Assembly: GCA_046199005.1 (NCBI GenBank)
Contig: CP176050.1
Span: 1,736,001 to 1,800,000 of the forward strand
Length of the DNA stretch: 64,000 nt
Direction: 5' to 3'
Origin: Ascidiimonas sp046199005
Lineage (GTDB): Bacteria > Bacteroidota > Bacteroidia > Flavobacteriales > Flavobacteriaceae
This document shows positions 44,678 through 54,772 of the stretch, one piece after another; positions within the stretch are counted from its first letter, which is position 1; each line of letters starts with the position of its first letter. Below the pieces are notes generated by a model. The model was given only the letters and a program-made list of their open reading frames with translations, searched no databases and was not told the origin of the DNA. Position numbers and translations under genes: made by a program.

Positions 44678-45193
44678 TTGAGTACTGCTAAGGGAGTTGT
44701 TATTCTGGGAAGTTCAAGAAGTCGCGGAAACACCGCCCTGATAGTGAACCGTCTTCAACAAATTACCGGTTTTGAGGTGCTGGATCTTGCTACCAAACGC
44801 ATTGATCATTACGACTATGACCACAACTATGAAAACGATGATTTTCAGGAGCTGTTCCGAACTGTAGCAAGTCAATACGAGACTATTGTCTTTGCAACTC
44901 CGGTCTACTGGTATGCGATGAGCGGGCGTCTTAAAGTCTTTTTTGATCGTATCACCGACTTTTTAAAGAACGAACAAGAAACAGCGCTTCAGTTGCGTGG
45001 TAAAAAGATGGCGGTAATTAGCTGTAGTAATGATGAGGCTATTAATGAAGGTTTTGAAGTGCCTTTTAGAGAAACAGCAGCTTATTTGGGAATGAATTAC
45101 AAAGGTCATTACCACACCTGGCTCGAGCATAATAAGATACCGGAAGCTGTTGAGATGACATTAAAAAAATTAGATACAACCATTAAAAAATAA
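44678..45193 (+). CDS. NAD(P)H-dependent FMN reductase-like flavoprotein
   Basis: A 171-residue flavodoxin-fold protein. The FMN phosphate loop is ILGSSRSRGNTALI, followed by the ATPVYWYAMSGRLKVFFDRI segment that holds the isoalloxazine ring. Members reduce FMN or quinones. It starts at a TTG (44678), preceded by the purine-rich AAGAGGAAAAG at 44667-44677, a good ribosome site that decides the start. Six bases separate it from the nitroreductase-like gene, so the two are likely co-transcribed. Cytosolic. Confidence 0.87.
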   Translation: MSTAKGVVILGSSRSRGNTALIVNRLQQITGFEVLDLATKRIDHYDYDHNYENDDFQELFRTVASQYETIVFATPVYWYAMSGRLKVFFDRITDFLKNEQETALQLRGKKMAVISCSNDEAINEGFEVPFRETAAYLGMNYKGHYHTWLEHNKIPEAVEMTLKKLDTTIKK

Positions 45194-45199
45194 GGGTTT

Positions 45200-45829
45200 A
45201 TGAATGTAATTGAAAAATTGCAATGGCGCTATGCCACCAAAAAATTTGATAGTAACCGAAAGTTGGAGGCTGATAAAATCGATACGATCAAAAAAGCGTT
45301 TGACCTTACGGCAACTTCTTATGGATTACAACCCATAAAACTACTTGTGATTAACGACGATATCACAAAAGAAGCGTTGTTACCACACAGCTGGAATCAG
45401 CGGCAGGTGGTAGACGCTTCGCACGTACTTGTGTTTTGTGTGGAAACTACAGTAGATGAAAAATTTATTAACGGTTATTTTGACCTGGTAAAGACCGAAC
45501 GCGAGACACCCGAAGAAGTTTTGAGTCCGTTTCGTACCAATCTGGTAAAAAGTTTTGAGAAGATGACCGATGAAGAAAAATACATCTGGGCCTCTAAACA
45601 GGCCTATCTTGCTATGGGTAATTTGCTCACCGTATGTTCTTTCATCGAAGTAGATGCCTGCCCGATGGAAGGTTTTCTGCCTGCAAAATATGACGAAATA
45701 CTAAAATTGTCGCAAAAAGGTCTGAGTTCTGTGCTGGTGATGCCTGTAGGCTATCGTGCCGAAGACGACATGTTTGCCGGATTTAAAAAAGTACGAAAAG
45801 GGGTAAGCCAAAGTGTGATCGAACTCTAA
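45200..45829 (+). CDS. NfsB-like nitroreductase / NAD(P)H oxidoreductase
   Basis: A 209-residue FMN-dependent nitroreductase-family enzyme of the Bacteroidota NfsB-like group. It starts MNVIEKLQWRYATKKFDSNR, with the conserved R-Y-A-T-K-K-F pattern that binds FMN. WASKQAYLAMGNLL and EVDACPMEGFLPAKYDEIL follow. Such dimers reduce nitro groups, quinones or flavins using NAD(P)H. It is paired with the preceding FMN reductase-like gene, suggesting a joint reductive role (inference). Confidence 0.9.
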   Translation: MNVIEKLQWRYATKKFDSNRKLEADKIDTIKKAFDLTATSYGLQPIKLLVINDDITKEALLPHSWNQRQVVDASHVLVFCVETTVDEKFINGYFDLVKTERETPEEVLSPFRTNLVKSFEKMTDEEKYIWASKQAYLAMGNLLTVCSFIEVDACPMEGFLPAKYDEILKLSQKGLSSVLVMPVGYRAEDDMFAGFKKVRKGVSQSVIEL

Positions 45830-45858
45830 AGAAATTCTTTAATTTTAAAACAGCAGGA

Positions 45859-47052
45859 ATGCCCGGATTTGAACTTTTTGGTGAAGAAGAACGCGCACAG
45901 GTAAATGAAGTATTAGAAACCGGGGTGTTGATGCGCTATGGTTTTGACGGAATGAGAAACGGACAGTGGAAGGCGAAATCACTGGAAGAAGCCTTGCAGA
46001 AACGTTTACATGTAAAACATGCGCACCTGGTGAGTAGCGGTACCGCTGCTTTAACCGTCGCTTTGGCATCTATGGGCGTAGGAGCAGGAGACGAGGTGAT
46101 CATGCCTGTGTTTACGTTTGTTGCCAGTTTTGAGGCGATCATTGCGCTGGGGGCCGTTCCGGTCCCGGTAGATATAGACGATACGCTTACCTTAGACCCC
46201 AAAGCCGTGGAAAATGCGATCACATCGGCTACCAAAGTAGTGATGCCGGTACATATGTGCGGCTCGATGGCGCGTTTAAAAGAACTAAAAGCCATTTGTG
46301 ACAAACATCAGCTATTATTACTGGAAGATGCCTGTCAGGCGATCGGGGGTACCTATGAAGGAAAGCCTCTGGGAAGTTACGGAGATGCCGGATGTTTCTC
46401 GTTCGATTATGTAAAAACAATAACCTGCGGAGAAGGAGGGGCCTTCATTACAAATCATACGTCTTATTATGAAAACGCGCACAAATTCTCAGATCATGGT
46501 CATGATCATGTCGGGAGCGACAGGGGAGCCGAGACGCATCCGTTTCTCGGGTACAACTACCGCATTTCAGAACTAAACGCCGCGGTAGGACTGGCGCAAA
46601 TTGGCAGATTGGATGCTTTTTTAAAGATCCAGAAACAAAATTATGAGGTGCTGGAAGCCGCCATTGCTCCATTAGAAGGCATCGAATTTCGTACTGTACC
46701 GGAAGAAGGAGAACAGAGCCACGCTTTTCTCAATTTTTTTGTGCCGGATGCCCTAAAGGCTGAAGAAGTAATGCTGAGCTTAAAGAAGCATGAGGTAGAT
46801 GGTTGTTTTTACTGGTATCGCAACAACTGGCACTACATCAAACAATGGGATCACCTCACTTCGCTTAGGTCTCTAGGCAGGTTGCCGGAAGAATTGCGCA
46901 CCCGATTTCATAAACATATGGCTAAAGAGTTCTCAAGGTCAGACAACTGGATGTCACGTACGATCTCGGTACTTATCAAATTGTCCTGGTCAGAAGAAGA
47001 AACCTTCCGGCGTGCAAAAATGATCAAAACTGCTTTGCAGAAAATCCTGTAA
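45859..47052 (+). CDS. DegT/DnrJ/EryC1 family PLP aminotransferase
   Basis: A 397-residue PLP enzyme of the sugar-aminotransferase group. The N-terminal HAHLVSSGTAALTVALASMG motif binds PLP phosphate; LEDACQAIGGTYEGKPLG carries Asp and Gln for the ring. The Schiff-base Lys is Lys186 in FDYVKTITCGEGG. Family members transaminate keto-sugars for cell-surface or antibiotic sugars, or act on other ketones. No sugar-biosynthesis cluster surrounds it, so its substrate is open. It starts 29 bp after the nitroreductase-like stop. Confidence 0.9.
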   Translation: MPGFELFGEEERAQVNEVLETGVLMRYGFDGMRNGQWKAKSLEEALQKRLHVKHAHLVSSGTAALTVALASMGVGAGDEVIMPVFTFVASFEAIIALGAVPVPVDIDDTLTLDPKAVENAITSATKVVMPVHMCGSMARLKELKAICDKHQLLLLEDACQAIGGTYEGKPLGSYGDAGCFSFDYVKTITCGEGGAFITNHTSYYENAHKFSDHGHDHVGSDRGAETHPFLGYNYRISELNAAVGLAQIGRLDAFLKIQKQNYEVLEAAIAPLEGIEFRTVPEEGEQSHAFLNFFVPDALKAEEVMLSLKKHEVDGCFYWYRNNWHYIKQWDHLTSLRSLGRLPEELRTRFHKHMAKEFSRSDNWMSRTISVLIKLSWSEEETFRRAKMIKTALQKIL

Positions 47053-47195
47053 ATAGAGTCTTAAATGCTTCATAGTTCGATAAAAATTAGACTTTTATCG
47101 GTATTTCCTACTTTTTCTAGGTAATCCGTTAAATTATTTTTATCGTTGTAACCCTAAACTTACATAGGCTTCAAAGCCATTCATACCAAATCAAT

Positions 47196-50100
47196 ATGAC
47201 TATGAGACTCCTCGCACTCTTTGTTTGTACATTCATTTGCTTTTCAGTATCCGCTCAAAAAGAAACCGAAGAAAAGGTCTGGAAACTTCTTTTAAATAAT
47301 GATCGTAAAGCAGCAATTGAAACGTTAGACCAGTTAGCTGCGACAAACGCTATTGAGCCTTATTTATTACGCTACATGCTGCGTATGGAAAATGCAGATA
47401 TGGTGTATGGAGATCTTGAAGATGATTTCTTTGAAGAATTTGCAACCAAAAAAGACTATGATTATTACTTGTATGCGCTTTGGAATGAGCAATTTGTTTT
47501 TTCCGATTACCTCTCCAATGGTTTTGATGTACGTACCTATCATGGAATAGAGGTCCTGCATGCGGAAAAACACGAACTCCCGCTGGTTACCTATGCGCTG
47601 GAATACCTGAAGTCGATCTCAGCCCGTAGAAAAAATCGATGGGATGCGTATGCAGATCTCAACAATGCCATGCCGTTTATTCAAGACTGGCAGTATTGCG
47701 GAGTGTTCGAAAATCTAAATAACAGTGGTCTTGATGTGGTATATCCGCCAGAGAACGTAACAAAATCAACCAAAGGTTTTAATGCGAATAGTAATGGTAT
47801 CGTAAACTGGTATGAACCCGGCAATAATGAACCCCAGATCTATAAATTTCAAAGCAACCACGATATATTTGGCAGTGGTGTACATTATGCACAGACCTTT
47901 ATTAAAAATGAAGAAGCACGAAGGGTCGTGCTTCGTATGGGGGTATCGGGAACTTTTAAAGTCTGGTTGAACGATGTATTGATCCTGCAATCTGATAAAG
48001 AGGCATATACAGACATTGATGCACATCAGGTGGCTGTGAATTTACCGGCAGGTCAAAATCGACTGCTAGTAAAATTAGCCAACGAAGATGTGACCCCTTA
48101 TATAGCCGTGCGTTTTACAGATGAAGCGAACAATCCCCTTGAAAAGGTTTCTTACCACACTTTTCTTTCCTCTTATACCAAAAGTGATCCGGCAGCGATC
48201 AATGCTGAAGAATTAGTACATCCGGTAGAAGCATACTTCCGCAAGAAATTGGAGCAAGACCCTGATAATTATTTATATACCTATTGTCTGACGCAGACCT
48301 ATTTGAGAAATCAGAAGTATGAAGAGGCTAAGGAAGTAATGCTTCCGCTCTATAAAAAGTATCCGAAAAGTTCGTTGTTAAGGTCCATCATGATCGAGAT
48401 CTATAGTTTGGAAGGTGATGAAACAACGGTTAATGAGATCCAGGAAAATATGGAGTTGGACGATCCATACTACTACTTGTCTCTGTTAGGAAAAATAGAT
48501 GATTTTGATATGCTCATGAAGATGGATATCAACAAGTTCAACGAGTATATGCAGCGTATAGATAGTGTGATCCAGAACGATTTGTTCAAATCGATCACTC
48601 GTCTGGTTACTTCCGCTCGTCTTCAGGATATGACAAGTTTTAAAAAAGACCTCGAAGATTTGGTCGTCTACTCCAGAAAGTTTGGGAATACAGAGTTTTT
48701 GCTGGTCTGTGCTACGGCTTACGTAGATGTTTTTAACGACCAGGAAAAGGCGATCGCTTTGCTGGAGGAGTCATTGAAGACCATGTTTGATTACAAGATC
48801 ATTTCAAAATTGGCATCTTTATATCATAGTACAGGTCGAAAAGACGACGCTATTGAAGTCTGGAAAAGTATTCATCCGTGGCTTAAAGACAGCAATTCAT
48901 ATCTGGGAGATCTTATAGATTATTTGCATGCCTATGAACGTTACGAAGCATCCTTGCCTTATATCGAACAACGTATTCAGAATTTTCCGTTTGATTTTGT
49001 TGCCTACAAATTAAAAGGGAACGCCTTACTGGCTTTGGACAGAAAAAAAGAAGCCCTGGTTGCTTACAGACAGTCGCTACATCATAATCCTGAAAATTCA
49101 GAACTGCGTAAAAAGATCGCAGATATAGAAGGAGTAGGAGATCCGCTTACCTCCATAAAAATAACAGATGCTTACGAACGCATTAAAACCCAAAGAGGTA
49201 AAACATCTTCAAATAATTATGGATATAATGTGCTGCTGCACAGCAAGCGCATGGTACTCTATCCGGAAACGGGCGGGAAAGCCAATTTTGTTTATATCTA
49301 TGAAGTAACTTCTGATAATGGTATTAATATTTTTAAAGAATACAATCTGGGGCTCTCAGGGAATTATCAATTTGAAAAATTCGAGATTGTTAAACCCGAT
49401 GGCAGCGTGGTTCCAGCCGACCGAAACGGATCTTCATTTGTATTCAATGATCTGGCAATTGGGGATGTCGTTCATTTTGATTTTGATATCTACTATTCCG
49501 GTTCAGGCAGATTTTATAAGGATTTTGTAGACTATTTTAGATTTGATTATTTCGCACCTACGACAGAAGTAAATTATCAGTTACTGATCCCTAAAGAGCG
49601 TGAGCTGAATTACAAGGTCATGAATGGTGAGCTTGATTTTCGCAAAGAAAAGTCGGGAGACTATGTGCTTTACGAGTGGAACAATGTAAATGACCCGGGA
49701 CTGCCACGGTCTGAAGATTACCTGCCGGAAGCGAAAGACTATTCTCGATACCTGCATCTGAGTACGATCGCTTCGTGGGATGTGATCGCACAATGGTACT
49801 CAGATCTGGTAAGAACACGTATGGTCTCCAATAGTGAAGTAGACAAAGTTTTTACTACCCTTTTTCCCGATCCTTTATCGACTTATAGCGATGAGGAAAA
49901 GGCAAAGAAGATCTACGAATATATGATGGATCACCTTAATTATTCCCACGTAAGTTTCAGACAGAGTGGTTATGTGCCTCAAAAGCCATCCAAAACCTTA
50001 AATACGGGGCTGGGAGATTGTAAAGATCTATCAACACTTTTTGTGATCCTTGCGCAAAAAGCAGGACTGGAAGCGAATCTGGTACTAATTTCAACTTCTG

Positions 50101-50975
50101 ATAACGGGAAGCATGATCTGGTCTTACCAAGTCAACACTTTAATCACTGCATTGTAAAGGTAGTACTCGATGGTTCGGAGCAGTTCTTAGAACTTACGAA
50201 TAAGTATCTTTCGTTTAAGTCGCTTCCTACGTCGCTGCATGGTGCAACAGCACTTGAAATACCCTTGCGTCCTGACGGAAAGAAATACGATCTTTTTAAG
50301 CTGGAAGATCCCAAAAGAAAAAAAGCGGTTCGCAGCAGCCAGGTAACACTTACGATCGGCGAAGAAGCACAGCAAATGGAATTAGTTACCGATTATCAGG
50401 GGCACGCAGCTTCTTTTTATGCAAAGCTGTTAAGTGAAGAAAATAAAGAGGTCTTAAAAAAGAAGCTCGAAGAGAACCTGGAAAGTTTGATTCCCTGGGA
50501 TTACAGATTAGATACCTATCAAATTCTCAAATTTGATAAGCTCGCAGGTGATATTAAATTGAAACGAACCTTAACGATCGATAAGAAAGTAGACCAGATG
50601 GGATCGATAAAGTTCTTTAAACTTCCCGATATGGCGAAAGTCTACACTTCAGATATCATTGCCAGTGAACAGCGAGAGTTTCCTATAAATTACAGCGATT
50701 ATGAGCATACAGATCAGTATGAAGTGATCTATGATGTGCATTTGCAGGAAGGTTCGGAATTTGTTGAAATACCTAAGAGTCAGAAACTATCCTTCAAATC
50801 GCACCGCTTTGAGATTACCTTTGAAAAGCTTTCACAAGACCACTTAAAGGTAGGACTTCTGGGAGTTCCCGGTAAGCAAGAGATCACCCCGGAAGAGTAC
50901 AAGGACTTTAAGGTATACGTAAAGCAAGTATTGGAAGCAATCGATCAATTTATTGGTTTCAAGTCTTCTCAGTAG
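47196..50975 (+). CDS. DUF3857/transglutaminase-like exported protein with TPR region
   Basis: A 1259-residue exported protein (signal MTMRLLALFVCTFICFSVSA). The N-terminal half contains a beta-sandwich region followed by TPR-like helices (about residues 330-660, with ALLALDRKKEALVAYRQSLH). A DUF3857 domain follows at about 680-830. A transglutaminase-like domain carries Cys942 in GLGDCKDLSTLF, and His in SQHFNHCIV. Such proteins are widespread in Bacteroidota and act on the outer side of the membrane; substrates are unknown. No membrane anchor apart from the signal is obvious. Monocistronic. Confidence 0.87.
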   Translation: MTMRLLALFVCTFICFSVSAQKETEEKVWKLLLNNDRKAAIETLDQLAATNAIEPYLLRYMLRMENADMVYGDLEDDFFEEFATKKDYDYYLYALWNEQFVFSDYLSNGFDVRTYHGIEVLHAEKHELPLVTYALEYLKSISARRKNRWDAYADLNNAMPFIQDWQYCGVFENLNNSGLDVVYPPENVTKSTKGFNANSNGIVNWYEPGNNEPQIYKFQSNHDIFGSGVHYAQTFIKNEEARRVVLRMGVSGTFKVWLNDVLILQSDKEAYTDIDAHQVAVNLPAGQNRLLVKLANEDVTPYIAVRFTDEANNPLEKVSYHTFLSSYTKSDPAAINAEELVHPVEAYFRKKLEQDPDNYLYTYCLTQTYLRNQKYEEAKEVMLPLYKKYPKSSLLRSIMIEIYSLEGDETTVNEIQENMELDDPYYYLSLLGKIDDFDMLMKMDINKFNEYMQRIDSVIQNDLFKSITRLVTSARLQDMTSFKKDLEDLVVYSRKFGNTEFLLVCATAYVDVFNDQEKAIALLEESLKTMFDYKIISKLASLYHSTGRKDDAIEVWKSIHPWLKDSNSYLGDLIDYLHAYERYEASLPYIEQRIQNFPFDFVAYKLKGNALLALDRKKEALVAYRQSLHHNPENSELRKKIADIEGVGDPLTSIKITDAYERIKTQRGKTSSNNYGYNVLLHSKRMVLYPETGGKANFVYIYEVTSDNGINIFKEYNLGLSGNYQFEKFEIVKPDGSVVPADRNGSSFVFNDLAIGDVVHFDFDIYYSGSGRFYKDFVDYFRFDYFAPTTEVNYQLLIPKERELNYKVMNGELDFRKEKSGDYVLYEWNNVNDPGLPRSEDYLPEAKDYSRYLHLSTIASWDVIAQWYSDLVRTRMVSNSEVDKVFTTLFPDPLSTYSDEEKAKKIYEYMMDHLNYSHVSFRQSGYVPQKPSKTLNTGLGDCKDLSTLFVILAQKAGLEANLVLISTSDNGKHDLVLPSQHFNHCIVKVVLDGSEQFLELTNKYLSFKSLPTSLHGATALEIPLRPDGKKYDLFKLEDPKRKKAVRSSQVTLTIGEEAQQMELVTDYQGHAASFYAKLLSEENKEVLKKKLEENLESLIPWDYRLDTYQILKFDKLAGDIKLKRTLTIDKKVDQMGSIKFFKLPDMAKVYTSDIIASEQREFPINYSDYEHTDQYEVIYDVHLQEGSEFVEIPKSQKLSFKSHRFEITFEKLSQDHLKVGLLGVPGKQEITPEEYKDFKVYVKQVLEAIDQFIGFKSSQ

Positions 50976-51072
50976 TTGTAATCGAAGGCGCCCCTACCTA
51001 AAAAAGTCATAGGCCTTTTAACGGTTTGGAGTGTTTCTGATATATAGTGTTTATCAGAGAGTTTCTTCTTTA

Positions 51073-51315
51073 TTAGATCTTCAAAATGTAGACAATACTG
51101 TTGCTGTTCTGAAAGGAACAGAAGCGTATGGTATAAAGACTCTCTAATTTTTCATGGTACCTTATGGCAGCATCGCCGTATAAATGTGGGCAAAAGAAGA
51201 GATCTAAAGAAAGTTTAGCTAAGGCAATTACTAAATAGATCTTATGAAATTCTGCCACTACAGCAATGCCCTTTTTCACCTTCATAATCCAGTAGTTCAC
51301 ATCAATTAGCGTCAA
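51073..51315 (-). CDS. possible small hypothetical protein (80 aa)
   Basis: A minus-strand frame in the 403-bp gap between two large plus-strand genes. It encodes an 80-residue product with an internal start at about MKVKKGIAVVAEFHKIYLVI. Codon use looks reasonable for coding but no family is recognised and no ribosome site stands out. It could also be a decayed gene or a chance frame. The rest of the gap shows no other feature. Confidence 0.3.
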   Translation of the reverse strand: MTLIDVNYWIMKVKKGIAVVAEFHKIYLVIALAKLSLDLFFCPHLYGDAAIRYHEKLESLYTIRFCSFQNSNSIVYILKI

Positions 51316-51378
51316 TTACTTGATTATTAAGTTTTTTTTGGCAATCTTTACGTACCCTAAATCATTACCTACAGCTAA

Positions 51379-53607
51379 ATGAAGTTTCTTATAACCATTT
51401 ATGCGGTCTTTTTTGTTGTGTTTCAATTTCATGCTCAGGAAGCAGAATATGCCGATGTAAAAACCATCGACAGTTTACTGAGACAGGCAGATAAAGATTT
51501 CAGATCCTACCAACTCAAGAACTCCATTGAGAACGCCTCACAGGTTATAGAAATTAGCAGTAGAACAGACCATCGCTACCAAATTGTAAAAGCTTATCAG
51601 ATTATTGGTAAGAATTACGAACTCATCAAAGATTACAAAGCAGCCGAAAAAAACTATGAGAAGGCCATAAGTATAGCTTCTCGTAAATATGATAAACGCC
51701 TGCTATCTTCTCTTAACAACCACTTAGGAATCGTATATGCGAAAGGGTATGGTAACAATGAGAAAGCATTATCTTATTATACAAAAGCATTGTACTGGGC
51801 GAATCGTTCTATGAACGATTTTGAAAAAATAGATCCGTTACTTAATATTTCAAGATCTTATATCAATGAAGGCGATTACGACAAAGCGTATAATTACCTG
51901 GTACGGGTAAAGCGTCTCATAGCGAAAGATGGTACGGCAGAAGCAAAGGCGCGTATTAATCATTTAATGGGACAATATTACTTTTATGAAGGCGTGTATG
52001 ACAAAGCGAAACTTGCTTTTGAAGAAGGGATACAGATCGCAGACTCTAAGAACAATTATTCTGCGTTGGCAGATATTTCATTGACTTATGCCAAAATACT
52101 TGCGGAACTGGATGAAAAAGATGCAGCCTATGAAGCTTCGATGAATTACATTTCGTATTCCCAGAAAGTACTTAATGAAGAGCGGGTAACCCAATCGGAA
52201 ATCTCAAAATCGAGGTTTAGCCTGGATGAATACCGAAGAGATCTTTTATTAGCTCAAAAAGAAGGAGAGCTGCAAAAGAAAGCTTCAGAGAAGACCCGAT
52301 TGTTAAATGCAATAACGTTGGTGATCACGGGTATTCTTTTAGTGTTGCTTATCTTACTTTTAATGAGTTACAATTCTAAAAAAGGATTTAGTAGAATTCT
52401 GGAAGAAAAAAATACAGAACTGGAACAGGCGAAAAATGAAGCGGAGAAACTTTCCAGGCTTAAAACCCAGTTCATATCCACGGTAAGTCATGAATTAAGA
52501 ACTCCACTATATGGGGTGGTAGGGCTTACCTCTTTATTGCTGGAACGAAACAGCCTGTCTGATCGCGATAGTAAATTTTTAAGATCGTTAAAGTTTTCTG
52601 GTGATTACTTGTTGAACCTGATCAATGATATTCTTCAGATAAGTAAGATCGATTCTAATAAAGTGAAGCTGCAAAATGTGAGCTTCAGTATACGTACTTT
52701 ATTAGAGGACATGTCTAAGTCTTTTCAGTATCAGTTAGAAGAAAAGCAAAATGAGCTGCACCTCATGATCGATGAGAACCTGCCGGATATGCTTATCGGT
52801 GATACTGTACACCTTTCACAGATACTGGTGAACCTGGTGGGTAATGCCTGTAAATTTACAGAACGGGGAAATATCTGGATCCTTCTCAAAGTCATTAGCC
52901 GGGAAGACAAAAAGGTTTTCGTTCGGTTTGAGGTAGAGGATAACGGAATAGGAATACCGGCTGAAGAACAAAAACAGGTTTTTGATAATTTTTCCCAGAT
53001 ACGTTCTGATAATAATAATTATATGGGAACCGGACTTGGGCTTTCGATCGTAAAGAACCTGCTTAACATTATGGGAAGTGATATTTCATTGGAAAGTGAA
53101 CTGGGCAAGGGAACTAAATTTATTTTTGAGTTGGAATTTGAGTTAGATCGGCAAACTTTCAAAATTAAAATTCAGGAACCGGATCTATTGGCGAAAGCCA
53201 AAGACAAAGGGTTTCGTATTCTGATCGTAGAAGACAATAAAATCAACCAAATGGTTACGCAGAATATCTTGGCGAATGGAAAATTTCAATATGGCAATGC
53301 CGAAAACGGAAAAGAAGCCGTACAAAAAGTAAAACGAGATCATTACGACCTAGTACTTATGGATTTGAACATGCCTGTGATGGGTGGGATTGAAGCTACC
53401 CAGAGAATACGGAGGTTCAACAAAGACATTCCCATCGTAGCATTGACAGCTACTGAGATTGACACGAAGAAAGATGAGATCTTAAGTGCTGGTATAGACG
53501 ATATTATTATAAAACCATATGATACCCATGAGTTTTACCAGATCATCCTGAAGAATATCTATAAAAAAGCAAAGGAGAAAACTGTTTTGATCTCAACCGA
53601 GGATTAA
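51379..53607 (+). CDS. TPR-containing hybrid sensor histidine kinase
   Basis: A 742-residue hybrid kinase. Residues 1-20 are a signal or first membrane helix. TPR repeats span about 25-265 on the outer side, then a membrane span at about 309-331. The HisKA site is His371 in STVSHELRTPLYG, the HATPase region follows at about 470-590, and a C-terminal receiver starts near 610 with ILIVEDNKINQMVTQ and Asp in LVLMDLNMPVMGG. It has no HPt domain or DNA-binding output, so it must pass phosphate to a separate partner. Its stop overlaps the convergent ribB stop by four bases. Confidence 0.93.
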   Translation: MKFLITIYAVFFVVFQFHAQEAEYADVKTIDSLLRQADKDFRSYQLKNSIENASQVIEISSRTDHRYQIVKAYQIIGKNYELIKDYKAAEKNYEKAISIASRKYDKRLLSSLNNHLGIVYAKGYGNNEKALSYYTKALYWANRSMNDFEKIDPLLNISRSYINEGDYDKAYNYLVRVKRLIAKDGTAEAKARINHLMGQYYFYEGVYDKAKLAFEEGIQIADSKNNYSALADISLTYAKILAELDEKDAAYEASMNYISYSQKVLNEERVTQSEISKSRFSLDEYRRDLLLAQKEGELQKKASEKTRLLNAITLVITGILLVLLILLLMSYNSKKGFSRILEEKNTELEQAKNEAEKLSRLKTQFISTVSHELRTPLYGVVGLTSLLLERNSLSDRDSKFLRSLKFSGDYLLNLINDILQISKIDSNKVKLQNVSFSIRTLLEDMSKSFQYQLEEKQNELHLMIDENLPDMLIGDTVHLSQILVNLVGNACKFTERGNIWILLKVISREDKKVFVRFEVEDNGIGIPAEEQKQVFDNFSQIRSDNNNYMGTGLGLSIVKNLLNIMGSDISLESELGKGTKFIFELEFELDRQTFKIKIQEPDLLAKAKDKGFRILIVEDNKINQMVTQNILANGKFQYGNAENGKEAVQKVKRDHYDLVLMDLNMPVMGGIEATQRIRRFNKDIPIVALTATEIDTKKDEILSAGIDDIIIKPYDTHEFYQIILKNIYKKAKEKTVLISTED

Positions 53608-54749
53608 TAAGGCACGTAGGAAACGATCTCTAAGCCATAACCAATCATACCCACTCTTTTGGTCTGAACCGTATTTGAGATCAGTTTCATCTTAACAATA
53701 TCCAGATCATGAAGGATTTGTGCTCCAATACCGTAGTCTTTCGCGTCCATTGGTATTTTAGGAGCAATTAACTTTTCCTGATTCTGAAGACTCTTTAGTT
53801 CCGTCAGACGCTGGATGAGGTTAGCCGCCTGAGTCTCCTGATTGATAAAAATAATCGCACCTTTACCTTCTTTATTGATCACATCAAACATATTTTGCAG
53901 CTTTCGGTCTGCATTCATAGTGAGTGTACTAAGAATATCGTTGCTAACCATAGTTGAGTTAATACGGGTAAGCACAGGTTCATCTGGCGTCCAACTCCCT
54001 TTGGTAAGCGCTATATGTACCAGCTTATTGGTCGTTTGCTCGTAGGCTCGAAGGCGAAAATCACCAAAGCGTGTATAGATCTCAAAATCGAGCTTCTTGT
54101 CAATAAGGCTATCATGTTGCATTCGGTAAGCGACCAGATCTTCGATGGAGACCAGTTTGAGATCAAATTTCTGAGCTACTTCGACCAGTTGCGGGAGTCT
54201 TGCCATAGACCCATCTTCATTCATGATCTCAACGATCACACCTGCTGGTTTTAAGCCTGCCAGTCTTGCAAAATCAATGGCAGCTTCGGTATGCCCGGTA
54301 CGTCTTAATACACCGCCTTCTTTTGCCACCAACGGAAAAATATGTCCCGGTCTTCCTAACTCAAAAGATTTGGTATTTTGATTAACCAGGGCCTGTACCG
54401 TTTTAGCACGGTCAGCAGCCGAGATACCGGTGGTCACTCCGTTTCCTCGCAAGTCTACCGAAACGGTAAAAGCAGTCTCCATAGGGTCGGTATTATTACC
54501 TACCATCATGTGAAGATCGAGCTCTTTACAACGTGTTTCCGTAAGGGGAGTACATATAAGCCCTTTGCCGTGAGTGGCCATAAAATTGATCATTTCGGGA
54601 GTCACTTTTTCTGCGGCTGCCAAAAAATCTCCTTCGTTCTCCCGATCCTCATCATCTACTACAATAATCACCTTTCCGTTTCGAATATCTTCGATCGCTT
54701 CTTCGATGGTATTGAGTTTGATATGTTTTTTTTTCACCGTAGTGGACAT
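53604..54749 (-). CDS. ribB: 3,4-dihydroxy-2-butanone-4-phosphate synthase with degenerate RibA domain
   Basis: A 381-residue RibB-RibA-type fusion. Residues 1-210 are DHBP synthase, which makes the four-carbon riboflavin precursor from ribulose 5-phosphate. VVDDEDRENEGDF, the GKGLICTPL loop and GHTEAAIDFARLAGL are intact. The C-terminal GTP cyclohydrolase II part keeps the strand pattern but has no Cys at all (normal Zn site C-x(n)-CxC lost), and the catalytic ECLTGD and RQEGRG motifs read NSTMVSND and NQETQA. That half should be inactive, so another RibA must supply GTP cyclohydrolase. Start of the RibB-LptF/G-LolA-FtsK-DgkA-Tpx minus-strand block. Confidence 0.92.
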   Translation of the reverse strand: MSTTVKKKHIKLNTIEEAIEDIRNGKVIIVVDDEDRENEGDFLAAAEKVTPEMINFMATHGKGLICTPLTETRCKELDLHMMVGNNTDPMETAFTVSVDLRGNGVTTGISAADRAKTVQALVNQNTKSFELGRPGHIFPLVAKEGGVLRRTGHTEAAIDFARLAGLKPAGVIVEIMNEDGSMARLPQLVEVAQKFDLKLVSIEDLVAYRMQHDSLIDKKLDFEIYTRFGDFRLRAYEQTTNKLVHIALTKGSWTPDEPVLTRINSTMVSNDILSTLTMNADRKLQNMFDVINKEGKGAIIFINQETQAANLIQRLTELKSLQNQEKLIAPKIPMDAKDYGIGAQILHDLDIVKMKLISNTVQTKRVGMIGYGLEIVSYVPY

Positions 54750-54772
54750 GAACCAATTTTTTGTAAATATAG

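Noticed and set aside
53604..54772. FMN riboswitch ahead of ribB
   Set aside because: The gap to the neighbouring LptF/G gene is only 23 bp and no RFN-like structure fits; ribB seems to lie within a longer transcript.
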